Shown here: piece after piece, positions 1 to 12,500 of the stretch
Position numbering within the stretch: the first letter of the stretch is position 1
Layout of the letters: each line of letters opens with the position of its first letter
NCBI GenBank assembly: GCA_949130495.1
Contig: CASBWL010000053.1
Location: forward strand, 1,054,001-1,118,000
Source: Sambucus nigra
Taxonomy: Eukaryota > Streptophyta > Magnoliopsida > Dipsacales > Adoxaceae
Direction of reading: 5' to 3'
Length of the DNA stretch: 64,000 bases
Notes under the pieces: generated by a model
Seen by the model: only the letters and a program-made list of their open reading frames with translations
The model's database searches: none
Told to the model about the DNA's origin: nothing
Made by a program: the position numbers and the translations under genes

Positions 1-205
1 GTAGGAACTGACCCCGCAGCCGCAGGACTCCCGGTTTGACAATACGATGATAATTCGCATATTTCTAGACTTAGGATTAAAAACATGGCATTAAAGGGTG
101 AAAACTCGAAACAACCATCTAACGGCCCCGTGGGTGGCACCAACACCTCCCACGGGACCAATGTAACGCGTAGGAACTGACCCCACAGCCGCGGGACTCC
201 CGGTT

Positions 206-281
206 TGAGAATACGATGATAATTTTCATATTTCTAGAATTAGGCTTAAAAACATGGCATTAGAGGGCGGAAACTCGAAAC
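206..281 (+). other. AT-rich half of the monomer
   Basis: Monomer positions 37-112 are markedly richer in A and T than the flanking GC-rich half, and this contrast recurs every 169 bp throughout the array. The segment has short A and T runs (TAATTT, ATTTCT, AAAAAC) and a TCTAGA palindrome. Such alternation can favour regular nucleosome placement. That is inference from composition only. Confidence 0.7.
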
Positions 282-295
282 AGCCCTCTAACGAC

Positions 296-325
296 CCCGT
301 GGGTGGCACCAACACCTCCCACGGG
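296..325. repeat. Large inverted repeat of the monomer, representative copy
   Basis: CCCGTGGG (296-303) is the exact reverse complement of CCCACGGG (318-325), with a 14-base spacer. After a T/T mismatch, two further G-C pairs can form inside the spacer. The dyad lies at monomer positions 127-156 and recurs, intact or with one mismatch, in most monomers. It could extrude as a cruciform, form a hairpin in RNA or be a dyad protein site; the sequence does not choose between these. Confidence 0.85.
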
Positions 326-688
326 ACCAAGGTAACTCGTAGGAACTGACCCTGCAGCCGCGGGACTCTCGGTTTGAGATTATGATGATAATTGGCATAT
401 TACTAGATTTAGGCCTAAAAATATGGTGTTAGAGGGTGAAAACTCGAAACATCCCCCGAACGGCCCCGTGGGTTGCACCAACACCTCCCATGGGACCAAG
501 GTAACTCGTAGGAACTGACCCCGTAGCTGCGGGTATCCTGGTTTGTGAGTACTACAGTAATTTGCGTATTTCTAGACTTAGGCTTAAAAATATGATGTTA
601 GAGGGTGAAAACTCGAAATAGCCCTCGAACGGCCCAGTGGGTGGCACCAACACCTCCCACGGGACCAATGTAACTCGTAGGAACTGAC

Positions 689-702
689 CCCGCAGCCGCG
701 GG
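689..702. repeat. Small inverted repeat of the monomer, representative copy
   Basis: CCCGC (689-693) pairs with GCGGG (698-702) around an AGCC loop. It lies at monomer positions 13-26, about 47 bp centre to centre from the large dyad of the preceding monomer, so the two dyads flank the monomer junction. It is broken in many copies, for example those reading CCGCAGCAGAGGG. Confidence 0.7.
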
Positions 703-728
703 ACTCCCGGTTTGAGAATACGACGATA

Positions 729-736
729 ATTTGCAT
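729..736. other. ATTTGCAT octamer-like motif, representative copy
   Basis: ATTTGCAT (ATGCAAAT on the other strand) matches the POU-factor octamer and lies at monomer positions 53-60. Many monomers keep it; others have TTTTCAT, TTTGTAT or TTTACGT at this place. With hundreds of related copies the match may be pure descent from one ancestor. No function is claimed. Confidence 0.4.
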
Positions 737-1026
737 ATTTTTAGACTTAGGATTAAGAACATTGCGTTAGAGAGTTAAAACTTGTGACAACCATCTAACG
801 GCCATGTGGGTGGCACTAACACCTCCCACGGGTCCAATGTAACTCGTTGGAACTAACCCCGCAGCCGCGGGACTCCCGGTTTGAGAATACGTTGATAGTT
901 TGCATATTTCTAGACTTAGGCTTAAAAACATGGCGTTAGAGGGTGAAAACTCAAAACATCAATCTAACAGCCCCGTGGGTGGCACCTACCCCTCCCACGG
1001 GACCAATGTAACGGTTAGGAACTGAC

Positions 1027-1040
1027 CCCACAGCCGTGGG
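1027..1040. repeat. Small dyad with both arms changed: CCCAC/GTGGG
   Basis: Both arms differ from the common CCCGC/GCGGG form and still pair perfectly around AGCC. The same doubly changed stem is seen at 54,222-54,235 with an AGTT loop. CpG decay on both strands could produce this without selection for pairing. Confidence 0.65.
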
Positions 1041-1590
1041 ACTCCCAATTTGAGAATACGATGATAATTTGCATATTTCTAGACTTAGGCTTAAAAACAT
1101 GGCGTTATAGGGTGAAAACTCGAAACAGCCATCTAACGACCCCGTGGGTGGCACCAACACCTCCCATGGGACCAAGGTAACTCGTAGGAACTGACCCTGC
1201 AACCGCGGGACTCCCGGTTTGAGAGTACGATGATAATTGGCATATTAATAGATTTAGGCCTAAAAACATGGTGTTAGAGGGTGACAACTCGAAACATCCC
1301 CCGAATGGCCCTGTGGGTTGCAACAACACCTCCCACGAGACCAAGGTAACTCGTAGGAACTGACCCCATAGCCGCGGGTATCCTGGTTTGAGAGTACAAC
1401 AGTAATTTGCGTATTTCTAGACTTAGGCTTAAAAATATGACGTTAGAGGGTGAAAACCCGAAACAGCGCTCGAACGACCCAGTGGGTGGCACAAACACCT
1501 CCCACGGGACAAATGTAACTTGTAGGAACTGACCCCGCAGCCACGGGTCTCCCGATTTGAGAATACGACTGTAATTTACGTATTTCTAGA

Positions 1591-3107
1591 CTGAAGAAAA
1601 ACATGGCATTAGAGGGTGAAAACTTAAAACATCCCCCGAACGGACCCGTGGATTCACCAACACCTCCCACGGGACCAAGGTAACTCGTAGGTACTGACCT
1701 CGCAACAGCGGATCTCCTGATTTGAGAATACGATGGTAATTTGCAGATTTCTTGACTTAGGCTTAAAAACATGGCGTTAGAGGGTGAACACTCGAAACAG
1801 CCCCCGAACGGCACCTTGGGTGGCACCAACACCTCTCAAGGTACCAATGTAACTCTTAGGAACTGACCATGCAACAGAGGGACTCCAGGTTTGAGAATAC
1901 GATGGTAATTTTCATATTTGTAGACATAGGCTTAAAAACATGGTGTTAGAGGGTGAGACCTAGAAATAGCCCCCGTACGTCCTCGGGGGTGGCACCATCA
2001 CCTCCCACGGGACCAATGTAACTCGTAGGAACTGACCCCACAGTTGCGGGAGTTTTGGTTTGAGAATTCGAAGGTAATTTGTATAATTCTTGACTTAGAA
2101 TTGAAAATATGGCGTAAGAGTGTGAAAACTAGAAACGGTCCCCTAACATCCCCGTGGGTGGCACGAACACCTCCCACGGGACCAATGTAACGAGTAAGAA
2201 CTGACCCCGCAGCCGCGGGACTCCCGTTTTGAGAATACGATGATAATTTGCATATTTCTAGACTTAGGCATAAAAACATGGCGTTAGAGGGTGAAAAATC
2301 GAAACATCCCTCTAACGGCCCCATGGGTGGCACTAACACCTCCCACGGGACCAAGGTAACTCGTTGGAACTGACCCTGCAGCCGCGGGACTCCCGGTTTG
2401 AGAGTACGATGATAATTGGCATATTACTAGATTTTGGCCTAAAAACATGGTGTTAGAGGGTGAAAACTCGAAACATCCCCCGAACGACCCTGTGGGTTGC
2501 ACCAACACCTCCCACGGGACCAAGGTAACTCGTAGGAACTGACCGCGCCGCCGCGGGTATCCTAGTTTGAGAGTACTACAGTAATTTGCGTATTTTTAGA
2601 CTTAGGCTTAAAAATATGACGTTAGAGGGTGAAAACTCGAAACAGCCCTCGAACGGACCAGTGGGTGGCACCAACACCTCCCACGGGACCAAGGTAACTC
2701 GTAGGAACTGACCCTGCAGCCGCGGGACTCTCGTTTTGAGAGTACGATGATAATTGGCATATTACTAGATTTAGGCCTAAAAACAAGGTGTTAGAGGGTG
2801 AAAAATTGAAACATCCCCCGAACGGCCCCGTGGGTTTCACCAACACCTCCCACGGGACCAAGGTAACTCGTAGGAACTGACCCCGCAGCCGCGGGTATCC
2901 TGGTTTGAGAGTACAACAGTAATTAGCGTATTTCTAGACTTAGGCTTAAAGATGTGACGTTTGAGGGTAAAAACTCGAAACAACCCTCGAACGACCCAGT
3001 GGGTGGCACCAACACCTCCCACGGGACAAATGTAACTTCTAGGAACTGAGCCCGCAGCCGCGGGTCTCCCGATTAGAGAATATGATGGTAATTTACGTAT
3101 TTCTAGA
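1591..3107 (+). repeat. Region A: 9-monomer HOR, copy 1 (1,517 bp)
   Basis: The unit is delimited by the short monomer whose CTTAAG-type landmark lies at 1,591 and next at 3,108. Several neighbouring monomers also match their counterparts at a 1,517-bp shift: the monomers near 1.1-1.3 kb with those near 2.6-2.9 kb, and 1.44-1.83 kb with 2.96-3.35 kb. Divergence between copies is clearly visible, so this is an old HOR. Confidence 0.7.
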
Positions 3108-4625
3108 CTTAAGAAAAACATGGCATTTGAGGGTGAAAACTTAAAACAGCCCCCGAACGGTCCCGTGGATGCACCAACACCTCCCACGGGACCAAGGTAA
3201 CTCGTAGGAACTGAACTCGCAGTCACGAATCTCCCGATTTGAGAATACGATGGTAATTTCCAAATTTCTTGACTTAGGCTTAAAAACATGGAAGTAGAGG
3301 GTGAGAACTCGAAATAGCTCCCGAACGGCCCCTTGGGTAGCACCGACACCTCTCAAGGTACCAATGTAACTCTTAGGAACTAACCACGCAACAGAGGGAC
3401 TCCAAGTTTGAGAATATGATGGTAATTTTCATATTTCGAGACATAGGCTTAAAAACATGGCGTTAGAGGGTGAGAACTAGAAATTGCGCCCGAACGTCCT
3501 CGTGGGTGGTACCAACACCTCCCACGGGACCAATGTAACTCGTAGGAACTGACCCCACAGTTGTGGGACTCTCAGTTTGAGAATTTGACGATAATTTGTA
3601 TAATTCTTGACTTCGGATTAAAAATATGGCGTTAGAGTGTGAAAACTAGAAACGGCCCTCTAACGTCCTCGTGGGTGGAACCAACACCTCCCACGGGACC
3701 AATGTAACTCGTAGGAACTGACCCCGCACCCGCGGGACTCCCGGTTTGAGAATACGACGATAATTTGCATATTTTTAAACTTAGGCTTAAAAACATTGCG
3801 TTAGAGTGTGAAAAATCGAAACAGCCCTCTAACGGCCCTGTGGATGGCACCAACACCTCCCATGGAACCAATGTAACTCGTAGGAACTGACCCCGTAGCC
3901 GCGGGGACTCCCCGTTTGAGAATACGATGATAATTTGCATATTTCTTGACTTAGACTTAAAAACATGGTTTTAGAGGGTGAAAACTCGAAACATCCCTCT
4001 AACGACCCCGTGGGTGCCGCCAACACCTCCCACGAGACCGAGGTAACTCGTAGGAACTAACCCCGCAGCCGAGGGACTCCCGGTTTGAGAGTACGACGAT
4101 AATTTTCATATTTCTAGATTTAGGCCTAAAAACATGGCGTTAGAGGGTGAAAACACGAAACAGCCCTCTAACAACCCCGTGGGTGGCACCAACACCTCCC
4201 ACGTGACCAAGGTAACTCGTAGGAACTGACCCCGCAGCCGCGGGACTCTCGATTTGAGAGTACAATGATAATTTTCATATTTCTCGATTTAGGCCTAAAA
4301 TCATGGTGTTAGAGGGTGAAAACACGAAACAGCCCCCGAACGGCCCCGTGCGTGTCACCAACATCTCCCACAGGACCAAGGTAACTCGTAGGAACTGACC
4401 CCGGAGCCGCGGGTCTCCTAGTTTGAGAGTACTGAAGTAATTTGCATAGTTCAAGACTTGGGCTTAAAAATATGATGTTAGAGGGTGAAAACTCGAAACA
4501 GCCCTCGAACGGCCCCGTGGGTGGTACTAACACCTCCCACGGGACAAATGTAAGTTGTAGGAACTGACCCCACTGCCCGGGGTCTCCCAATTTGAGAATA
4601 CGACGGTAATTTACGTATTTCTAGG
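3108..4625 (+). repeat. Region A: 9-monomer HOR, copy 2 (1,518 bp)
   Basis: It runs between short-monomer landmarks at 3,108 and 4,626. The short monomer at its head reads CTTAAGAAAAAC rather than CTTAAGCAAAAC, as in copy 1 (CTGAAGAAAAAC), while later copies carry the C. This separates copies 1-2 from 3-4. Confidence 0.65.
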
Positions 4626-6142
4626 CTTAAGCAAAACATGGCAGTAGAGGGTGAAAACTTGAAATAGGCCCCGAACGGTCCCGTGGGTGGCCCCAACACC
4701 TCCCACAGGACCAATGTAACTCGTAGGAATTGACCTCGTAGCCGCAGGACTCCTGATTAGAGAATACAAAGATAATTTGCATATTTCTATACATAGGATT
4801 AAAAACAAAGCGTTACAAGGTGAGAACTAGAAACAACCCCCTAACGTCCCCGTGGGTGGCACCAACACCTCCCACGGGACCAATGTAACTCGTAGGAACT
4901 GACCCCGCAACCGCGGGACTCCCGATTTGAGACTATGATGGTAATTTACATATTTCTAGACTTAGTCTTAAAAACACTGCGTTAGAGGATGAGAATTAGA
5001 AACAGCCCCCGAATGGCCCCGTGGGTGGCAGCAACACCTCCCACGGGACCAATGTAACTCATAGGAACTGACCCCGCAGTCGCGGGACTCTCGGTTTGAG
5101 AATACGACGGTAATTTGCATATTTTCAGACTTAGGCTTAAAAACGAGGCGTCAGAGGGTGAGAACTTGAAACAGCCCCCGAACGTCCCCGTGGATGGCAC
5201 CAACACATCCCACGGGACCAATGTAACTCGCAGGAACACACCCCGCAGTCGCGGGCCACCTGATTCGAGAGTACGATGATAATTTGCATATTTCTAGATA
5301 TATGTAAAACATGGCGTTAGAGGGTGAAAACTTAAAATAGCCCCAAAACAGCCCCGTGGGTGGCACCAACACCTCCCACGGGACCAATGTAACTCGTAGG
5401 AACTGACCCCGCAGCCGCAGGGACTCCCCGTTTGAGAATACGATGTTAATTTTCATATTTTTGGACTTAGGCTTAAAAACATTGCGTTAGAGGGTGAAAA
5501 CTCAAAACAGCCATCTAACTGCCCCGTGGGTGGCACCAACACCATCCATGGGACCAATGTAAATCATAGGAAGTGACCCCGCAGTCGCGAGGACTCCCGA
5601 TTTGAGAATACGATGATAATTTGCATATTTCTTGACTTAGGCTTAAAAACATGGCGTTAGAGGTTGAAATCTCGAAACACGCCTCTAACGACCCCGTGGG
5701 TGGCACCAACACCTCCCACGGGACCAAGGTTACTTGTAGGAACAGACCCCGCAGCCGTGGTACTCCCGGTTTGAGAGTACGACGATAATCTGCATATTTC
5801 TATATTTTGGCCTAAAAACATGGTGTTTGAGGGTGAAAACTCGAAACAACATCCGAACGGTTCCATTGGTGGCACCAACACCTTCCATAGGACCAAGGTA
5901 ACTCGTAGGAACAGACCCCGTAGCCACGTGTCTCCTGGTTTGACACTACTACAGTAATTTGTGTATTTCTAGACTTAAGCTTAAAAATATGACTTTAGAG
6001 GGTGAAAACTCGAAACAGCCCTCGAACGGCCCCTTGGGTGGCCCCAACACCTCCCACGGGACAAATGTAACTTGTAGGAAATGACCCCTCAGCCGCGGGT
6101 TTCCCGGTTGGAGAATATGACGGTAATTTACGTATTACTAGA
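4626..6142 (+). repeat. Region A: 9-monomer HOR, copy 3 (1,517 bp)
   Basis: Bounded by landmarks at 4,626 and 6,143. The monomers at 4,478-4,714 and 5,995-6,216 correspond at exactly 1,517 bp. A GATATATG-type short monomer is also present at 5,297, the earliest example of the class that recurs in region C. Confidence 0.65.
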
Positions 6143-7698
6143 CCTAAGCAAACCATGGCATTAAAGGGTGAAAACTTGAAACAACCCCCGAACGGTACCG
6201 TGGGTGGCACCAACACCTCCCACGGGACTAATGTAACTCTTAGGGACTGACCCCGCAGCAGAAGGACTCCCGGTTTGAGAGTACGATGGTAATTTTCATA
6301 TTTCTAGACTTATTCTTAAAAACATGGCATTAGAGGGTGAGAACTAGAACCAGCACCCGTACGTCCTCGTGGGTGGCACCAACACCTCCCACGGGACCAA
6401 TGTAACCCGTAGGAACTGACCCCACAGTTGCGGGACTCCCGGTTTGAGAATTCAACGGTAATTTGTATAATTCTTGACATAGCCTTAAAACATGGCGTTA
6501 GAAGGTGAAAACTAGAAACGGTCCTCTAACGTCCCCGTGGGTGGCACCAACACCTCCCATCGGACCAATGTAACTCGTCGGAACTAACCCCGCTATCGCG
6601 GGGCCCCCGGTTTGAGAATATGACGGTAATTTGCATATTTCTTGACTTAGGCTTAAAAACATGGCATTAGAGGGAGAAAACTAGAAAAATCCCCCGAACG
6701 GCCCCGTGAATGGCACCAACACCTCCCACGGGACCAAGGTAACTCGTAGGAACTGACCCCGTAGCCGCGGAACTTCCGGTATGAGAATACGATGGTAATT
6801 TTAATTTTCTTGACTTACGCTTAAAAACATGGCGTCTGAGGGCGAGAACTCAAAACTGCCCCCAAACGGCCCGTTGGGTGGCACCAGCACCTCCCACGGG
6901 ACCAATGTAACTCTTAGGAACTGAACCGGCAGCAGAGGGACTCTCGATTTGAGAATACGATGGTAATTTTCATATTTATTGACTTAGGCTTAAAAACATG
7001 GCGTTAGAGGGTGAGAACTAGAAACAGCCCTCGTACCTCCTCGTCGGTGGCACCAACACCTCCCGCGGGACCAATGTAACTCGTAGGAACTGAACCCACA
7101 GTTGCGGGACTCCCAACTTGCGAATTCGATGGTAATTTGTATAATTCTTGACTTAGGATTGAAAACATGGTGTTAGAGGGTGAAAACTAGAAACATCCCT
7201 CTAACGTCCCCGTGGGTGGCACCAACACCTCCCACGGGACCAATGTAACTCGTAGGAACTGACCCCGCAGTCGCGGGACTTCTGGTTTTAGAATATGACG
7301 GTAATTTTCATATTTCTTTACTTAGTCTTAAAAACATGGCGTTAGAGGGTGAAAACTTGAAACATCCCCCGAACGGCCCCGTGGATGGCACCAACACCTC
7401 CCACGGACCAATGTAACTCGGAGGAACTGACCTTGCAGCCGCGGGACTCCCGGTCACAGAATACGACGATAATTAGCATATTTCTAGACTTAGGATTAAA
7501 AACATGGCATTAGAGGGTGAGAACTAGAAATAACCCCCGAACGTCCCCGTGGGTGGCATCAACACCTCCCACGGAACCATTGTAACTTGTGGGAACTGAC
7601 CTCGCAGCCGCGGGACTCCCAGTTTGAGAATATGATAATAATTTGCATATTTCTAAACTTAGGCTTAAAAACATGGCGTTAGAAGGTGAGAACCCAAA
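6143..7698 (+). repeat. Region B: satellite monomers without an assigned HOR
   Basis: About nine monomers follow the last region A landmark. They keep the 169-bp pitch and both dyads in most copies, but I found no consistent long-range counterpart for them. The next expected 9-mer landmark near 7,660 is absent; the site reads CTTAGGCTTAAAAAC as in an ordinary monomer. Nothing other than satellite is present. Confidence 0.7.
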
Positions 7699-9544
7699 GC
7701 AAACCCCGAACGGCCCAGTGGGTGGCACCAACACGTCCCACGGGACAAATATAACTCGTAGGAACTGACCCCGTAGCCGCGGGATTCGCGGTTTGAGAGT
7801 AAGATGGTAATTTGCATATTTTTAGACTTAGGTGTAAAAACACGGCGTTAGACGATGAGAACTCGAAACTGCCCTCTAAAGGCCCCGTGGGTGGCACCAA
7901 AACCACCTATAGGGCCAATGTAACTCGTAGGAACTGACTTCGCAGCCGTGGGACTCCCAGTTTGAGAATACGGCGGTAATTAGCATATTTCTTGACTTAG
8001 GCTTAAAAACATGGCGTTAGAGGGTGAAAACTCGAAACAACCCCCTAACGGCCCCGTCGGTGGCACCAACACCTCCCACGGGACCAATGTAACTCGTAGG
8101 AACTGACCCCGCAGCCGCGGGACTCCCAATTTGAGAATACGACAGTAATTTGCATATTTGTAGACTTAGGCTTAAAAACATTTCGTTTAAGCATGAAAAC
8201 TCGAAACAACCCCCGAAAGGCCCCGTGGGTGGCACCAACACCTCCGGAGGGACAAACGTAACTCGTAGGAACTGACCCCGTAGCCGCGGGATCCCCGATT
8301 TGAGAATTCGACGGTAATTTGTATAATTCTTGACTTAGGCTTAAAAACATTGCGTTTGAGGGTGAAAACTCAAAATAAGCCCCGAAAGACCCCGTGGGTG
8401 GCACCAACACCTCCGACGGGACCAATGTAACTCGTGGGAACTGACCCCGCAGCCGAGGGACTCCCGATTTGATAATACGATGTTAATTTGCATATTTTTA
8501 GACTTAGGTTTAAAAAGATGGTGTTAGAGGGTGAAAACTAGAAACATCCCCCGAACTTCCCCGTGGGTGGCACCAACACCTCCCACGGGACCAATGTAAC
8601 TCGTAGGAACTGACCTCGCAGCCGCGAGACTCCCGGTTAGAGAATACGATGGTAATTTGCATATTTTTAGACATAGGCTTAAAAACAAAGCGTTAGAGGG
8701 TGAGAACAAGAAACAGCCCCTGAACGTCCCCGTGGGTGGCACCAACACCTCCAACTGGACCAATGTAACTCCTAGGAACTAACCCCGCAGCCGTGGGACT
8801 CCCGGTCATAGAATACGGTGATAATTTGCATATTTCTATACTTCGTCTTAAAAACAAGGCGTTAGAGGGTGAGAACAAGAAACCGCCCCTGAACGGCCCC
8901 GTGGGTGGCACCAACACCTCCCACGGGACCAATGTAACTCGTAGGAACTGACCCCGCAGCCGCAGGACTCCCGATTTGAGAATATGATAGTAATTTGCAT
9001 ATTTCTAGACTTAGCCTTAAAAACCAAGAGTTAGAGGGTGAGAACTCGAAATAGCCCCCGAACGTCCCCACGGGTGGCACCAACACCTCCCATAGGACTA
9101 ATGTAACTCATAGGAACTGACCCCGCAGTAGCGGTTCTCCCGATTTGAGAATACGACTATAATTTGCATATTTCTAGACTTAGGCTTAAAAACACGGCGT
9201 TAGAAGATAAGAACTAGAAAAAGCCCCCGAACGGCCCCGTGGGTGGCACCAACACCTCCCACGGGACAAATGTAACACGTAGGAAATGACCCCGGAGTCG
9301 CGGGACTCCAAGTTTTAGAATACGATGGTAATTTGCAGATTTCTAGACTTAGGCTTAAAAACAAGGCGTTAGTGGGTGAGAACTATAAACATCCCCCGAA
9401 CGTCCCCATGGATGGCACCAACACCTCCCACGGGACCAATGTAACTCGTAGGAACTGACCCGACAGCCGTGGGTCTCTCGATTTCAGAGTACGATGATAA
9501 TTTGCAGATTTGTAGATATATGCAAAACATGGCGTTAGAGGGCG
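7699..9544 (+). repeat. Region C: diverged partial copy preceding the 33-mer duplication
   Basis: Monomers here match the 13.4-15.1 kb segment but are visibly diverged. A GTAAGATGG monomer with GGTGTAAAAAC at 7,799 corresponds to 13,525 (shift 5,726 bp, 34 monomers), whereas the monomer at 9,369-9,605 corresponds to 14,926-15,162 (shift 5,557 bp, 33 monomers). This copy therefore has one extra monomer between about 8.2 and 9.4 kb. It is an older relative of the end of the 33-mer unit. Confidence 0.75.
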
Positions 9545-12500
9545 AAAACTCGAAACAGCCTCCAAACGGTCCCGTTGGTGGGACCAACACCCCCCACGGG
9601 ACCAATGTAACTCGTAGGAACTGACCCCGTAGCCCCGGGAGTCCTGGTTTGAGAATACGATTTTAATTTACATATTTTTAAACTTAGGCTTAAAAACATT
9701 GCGTTAGAGGGTGAAAACTCGAAACGGCCATCAACGGCCCCGTGGGTGGCACCAACACATCCCATGGGACCAATGTAACTCGTAGGAACTAACCCCGCAG
9801 CCCCGCGACTTCCGGTTTGAGAATACGATGATAATTTGCATATTTCTAGACTTTGGTTTAAAAACATGGCGTTAGAGGGTCAAAACTCAGAAAATCCATC
9901 TAACGATCCCGTGGGTGGGACCAACACCTCCCACGGGACCAAGGTAACTCGTAGGAACTGACCCCGCAGCCACGGGACTCGGGGTTTGAGAGTACGATGA
10001 TAATTTGCATTTTTTAGAGTTAGGATTAAAAGCATGGCGTTAGAGGGTGAGAACTAGAAATAGCCCCCGAACTTCCCCGTGGGTGGCACCAACACCTCCC
10101 ATGGGACTAATGTAACTCGTAGGAACTGACCCCACAGTCGTGGGACTCCCGGTTTGAGAATACGATGGTAATTTGCATATTTCTAGACTTAGGCTTAAAA
10201 ATAAGGCGTTAGAGGGTGAAAACTCGAAACAGCCCCCGAACGGCCCCGTTGGTGGCACCAACACCTCCCATGGGACCAATGTAACTCGCAGGAACTGACC
10301 CCGCAGCCGTGGGACTCCCGGTTTGAGAATGTGACGTCAATTTAAATATTTCTTGACTTAGGTTTAAAAACATTGCGTTTGAGGGTGAAAACTCAAAACA
10401 ACCCCCGAAAGGCCCCGTGGGTGGCACCAACTCCTCCCACAGGACCAATGTAACTCGTAGGAACTGACCCTGCAGTCGCGGGACTACCGGTTTGGGAATA
10501 CGATGATAATTTGCATATTTCTAGACTTAGGCTTAAAAACATGGTGTTAGAGGGTGAAAACTCAAAACAGCCCTCGAACGGCCCCGTGGGTGGCACCAAC
10601 ACCTCCCACGGGACAAATATAACTTGTAGGAACTGACCCCGCAGCCGCGGGTCTCCCGGTTTGAGAATACGATGGTTATTTACGTATTTATAGGCTTAAA
10701 CAAAACATGGCATTAGAGGGTGAAAACTTGAAACAGCCCCCGAAAGGTCCCGTGGCTGGCACCAACACCTCCCACGGGACCAATGTAACTCGTAGGAACT
10801 GACCCCACAGTTGCGGGACTCCCGATTTGAGAATTTGAAGGTAATTTGTATAATTCTTGACTTAGGCTTAAAAACATGGCGTTAGAGGGTGAAAACTAGA
10901 AACATCCACCGAACGACCCCGTGGGTGGCACCAACACCTCCCATGGGTCAAAGGTATGTCGTAGAAACTGACCCTGCAGCCGCGGGACACCCAGTTTGAG
11001 AATACGATGGTAATTTGCATATTTCTAGACACAGGATTAAAATACTGGCGTTAGAGGGTGAAAACTAGAAACAACCACCGAACGTACCCGTGGGTGGCAC
11101 CAACACCTCCCACAGACAAATGTAACTCGTAGGAACAGACCCCGCAACCGCAGGACTCCCGATTTGAGAATACAATGGTAATTTGCATATTTTTAGACTT
11201 AGGCCTAAAAACATAGCATTAGAGGGTGAAAACTCGAAACAACCCTCTAAAGTCCCCGTGGGTGGCACCAACACCTCCCACGGACCAATGTAACTCAGAG
11301 GAACTGACCCCGCAGTCGCGGGACTCCCGGTCACCGAATGCGATGATAATTTGCATACTTCTAGACTTAGGCCTAAAAACATGGCGTTAGAGGGTGAGAA
11401 CTAGAAAGAGACCCCGAACGTCCCCGTGGGTGGCACCAACACCTCCCAGGCAACCAATTGAACTCGTAGGAACTGACCTCGCAGCCGCGGGACTCCCAAT
11501 TTGAGAATATGACAATAATTTGCATATTTCTAGACTTAGGCTTAAAAACATGGCGTTAGAAGGTGACAACTCGAAATAGCCCTATAACGACCCCGTGGGT
11601 GGCACCAACACCTCTCACGGGACCAAGGTAAGTCGTAGGAACTGACCACGCAGCCCCGGGACTCACAATTTGAGAGTACGATGATAATTTGCATATTTCT
11701 AGATTTAGGCCTAAAAATAAGGTGTTAGAGGGTGAAAACTCGAAAAAGCCCCTGAACGGCCCCGTGGGTGGCACCAACACCTCCCACGGGACCAAGGTAA
11801 GTCGTAGGAACTAAACCCGCAGCCACGGGTCTCCTGGTTTGAGAGTACTACAGTAATTTGAGTATTCCTAGACTTAGGATTAAAAATATGACGTTAGAGG
11901 GTGAAAACTCGAAACATCCCTCGAACGGCCCAATGGGTGGAACCAACACCTCCCCCGGGACAAATGTAACTTTTAGGAAGTGACCTCTCAGCCACGGGTC
12001 TCTCGGTTTGAGAATACGACTGTAATTTATGTACTTCTAGACTTAAGCAAAACATGGCATTAGAGGGTAAAACTTAAAACATCCCCTGAACGGTCCCGTG
12101 GGTGGCACCAACACGTCCCACAGGACCAAGGTAACTCTTAGGAACTGACCCCGCAGCAGAGGGCCTCTCGGTTTGAGAATACGATGGTAATTTTCATATT
12201 TCTAGACTTTGGCTTAAAAACATGGCGTTAGAGAGTGAGAACTAGAAACAGCCACCGTACATCCTCGTGGGTGGCACCAACACCTCCCACGGGACCAATG
12301 TAACTCGTAGGAACTGACCCCACATTTACGGGACTCCTGATTTGAGAATTCGACAGTAATTGGTATAATTCTTGACTTAGGCTTAAAAACATGGCGTTAG
12401 AGGGGGAAAACTCGAAACAACACCCAAACGGCCCCGGGGGTTGCACCAACACCTCCCACGGGACAAAGGTAACTCGTATGAACTGACCCCGCAGCCGCGG

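Larger units (their letters stand above)
170..338 (+). repeat. Representative 169-bp satellite monomer
   Basis: This copy shows the usual layout. Positions 1-36 are GC-rich and hold the small dyad (13-17 with 22-26). Positions 37-112 are AT-rich, with the TTTGAGAATACGATG block, the octamer region (53-60), TCTAGA (64-69) and the A-run before ATGG (85-88). Positions 113-169 are GC-rich and hold the large dyad (127-134 with 149-156). The phase is arbitrary; GTAGGAACTGACC was chosen as start because it is well conserved. The length is exactly 169 here and in most copies. Confidence 0.95.
1..1590 (+). repeat. Region A, first part: diverged monomers of the 9-mer block
   Basis: About nine and a half monomers lie ahead of the first short-monomer landmark at 1,591. 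A distinctive ATTGGCATATTA variant occurs at 391 and 1,235, one 5-monomer step (844 bp) apart, and again at 2,414 and 2,753, which are 7 and 9 monomers after 1,235. Region A therefore already mixes 5-, 7- and 9-monomer spacings. Confidence 0.7.

Noticed and set aside
64..69. TCTAGA palindrome as a functional site.
   Set aside because: It is a six-base palindrome carried by descent in many monomers and often mutated to TCTTGAC, TTTAGAC or TCTACAC. No evidence of constraint.
70..85. TTAGGC within the CTTAGGCTTAA block as a telomere-like repeat.
   Set aside because: It occurs once per 169-bp monomer and never in tandem, so the resemblance to a telomeric repeat is chance.
2837..3349. Longest open frame, 170 codons on the minus strand, and the many similar minus-strand frames of 60-140 codons.
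   Set aside because: They are translations of the satellite. The same peptide motifs recur about every 56 residues because 169 is one more than a multiple of three. Frames open and close with single substitutions, and no start context, promoter or non-repeat domain accompanies them.
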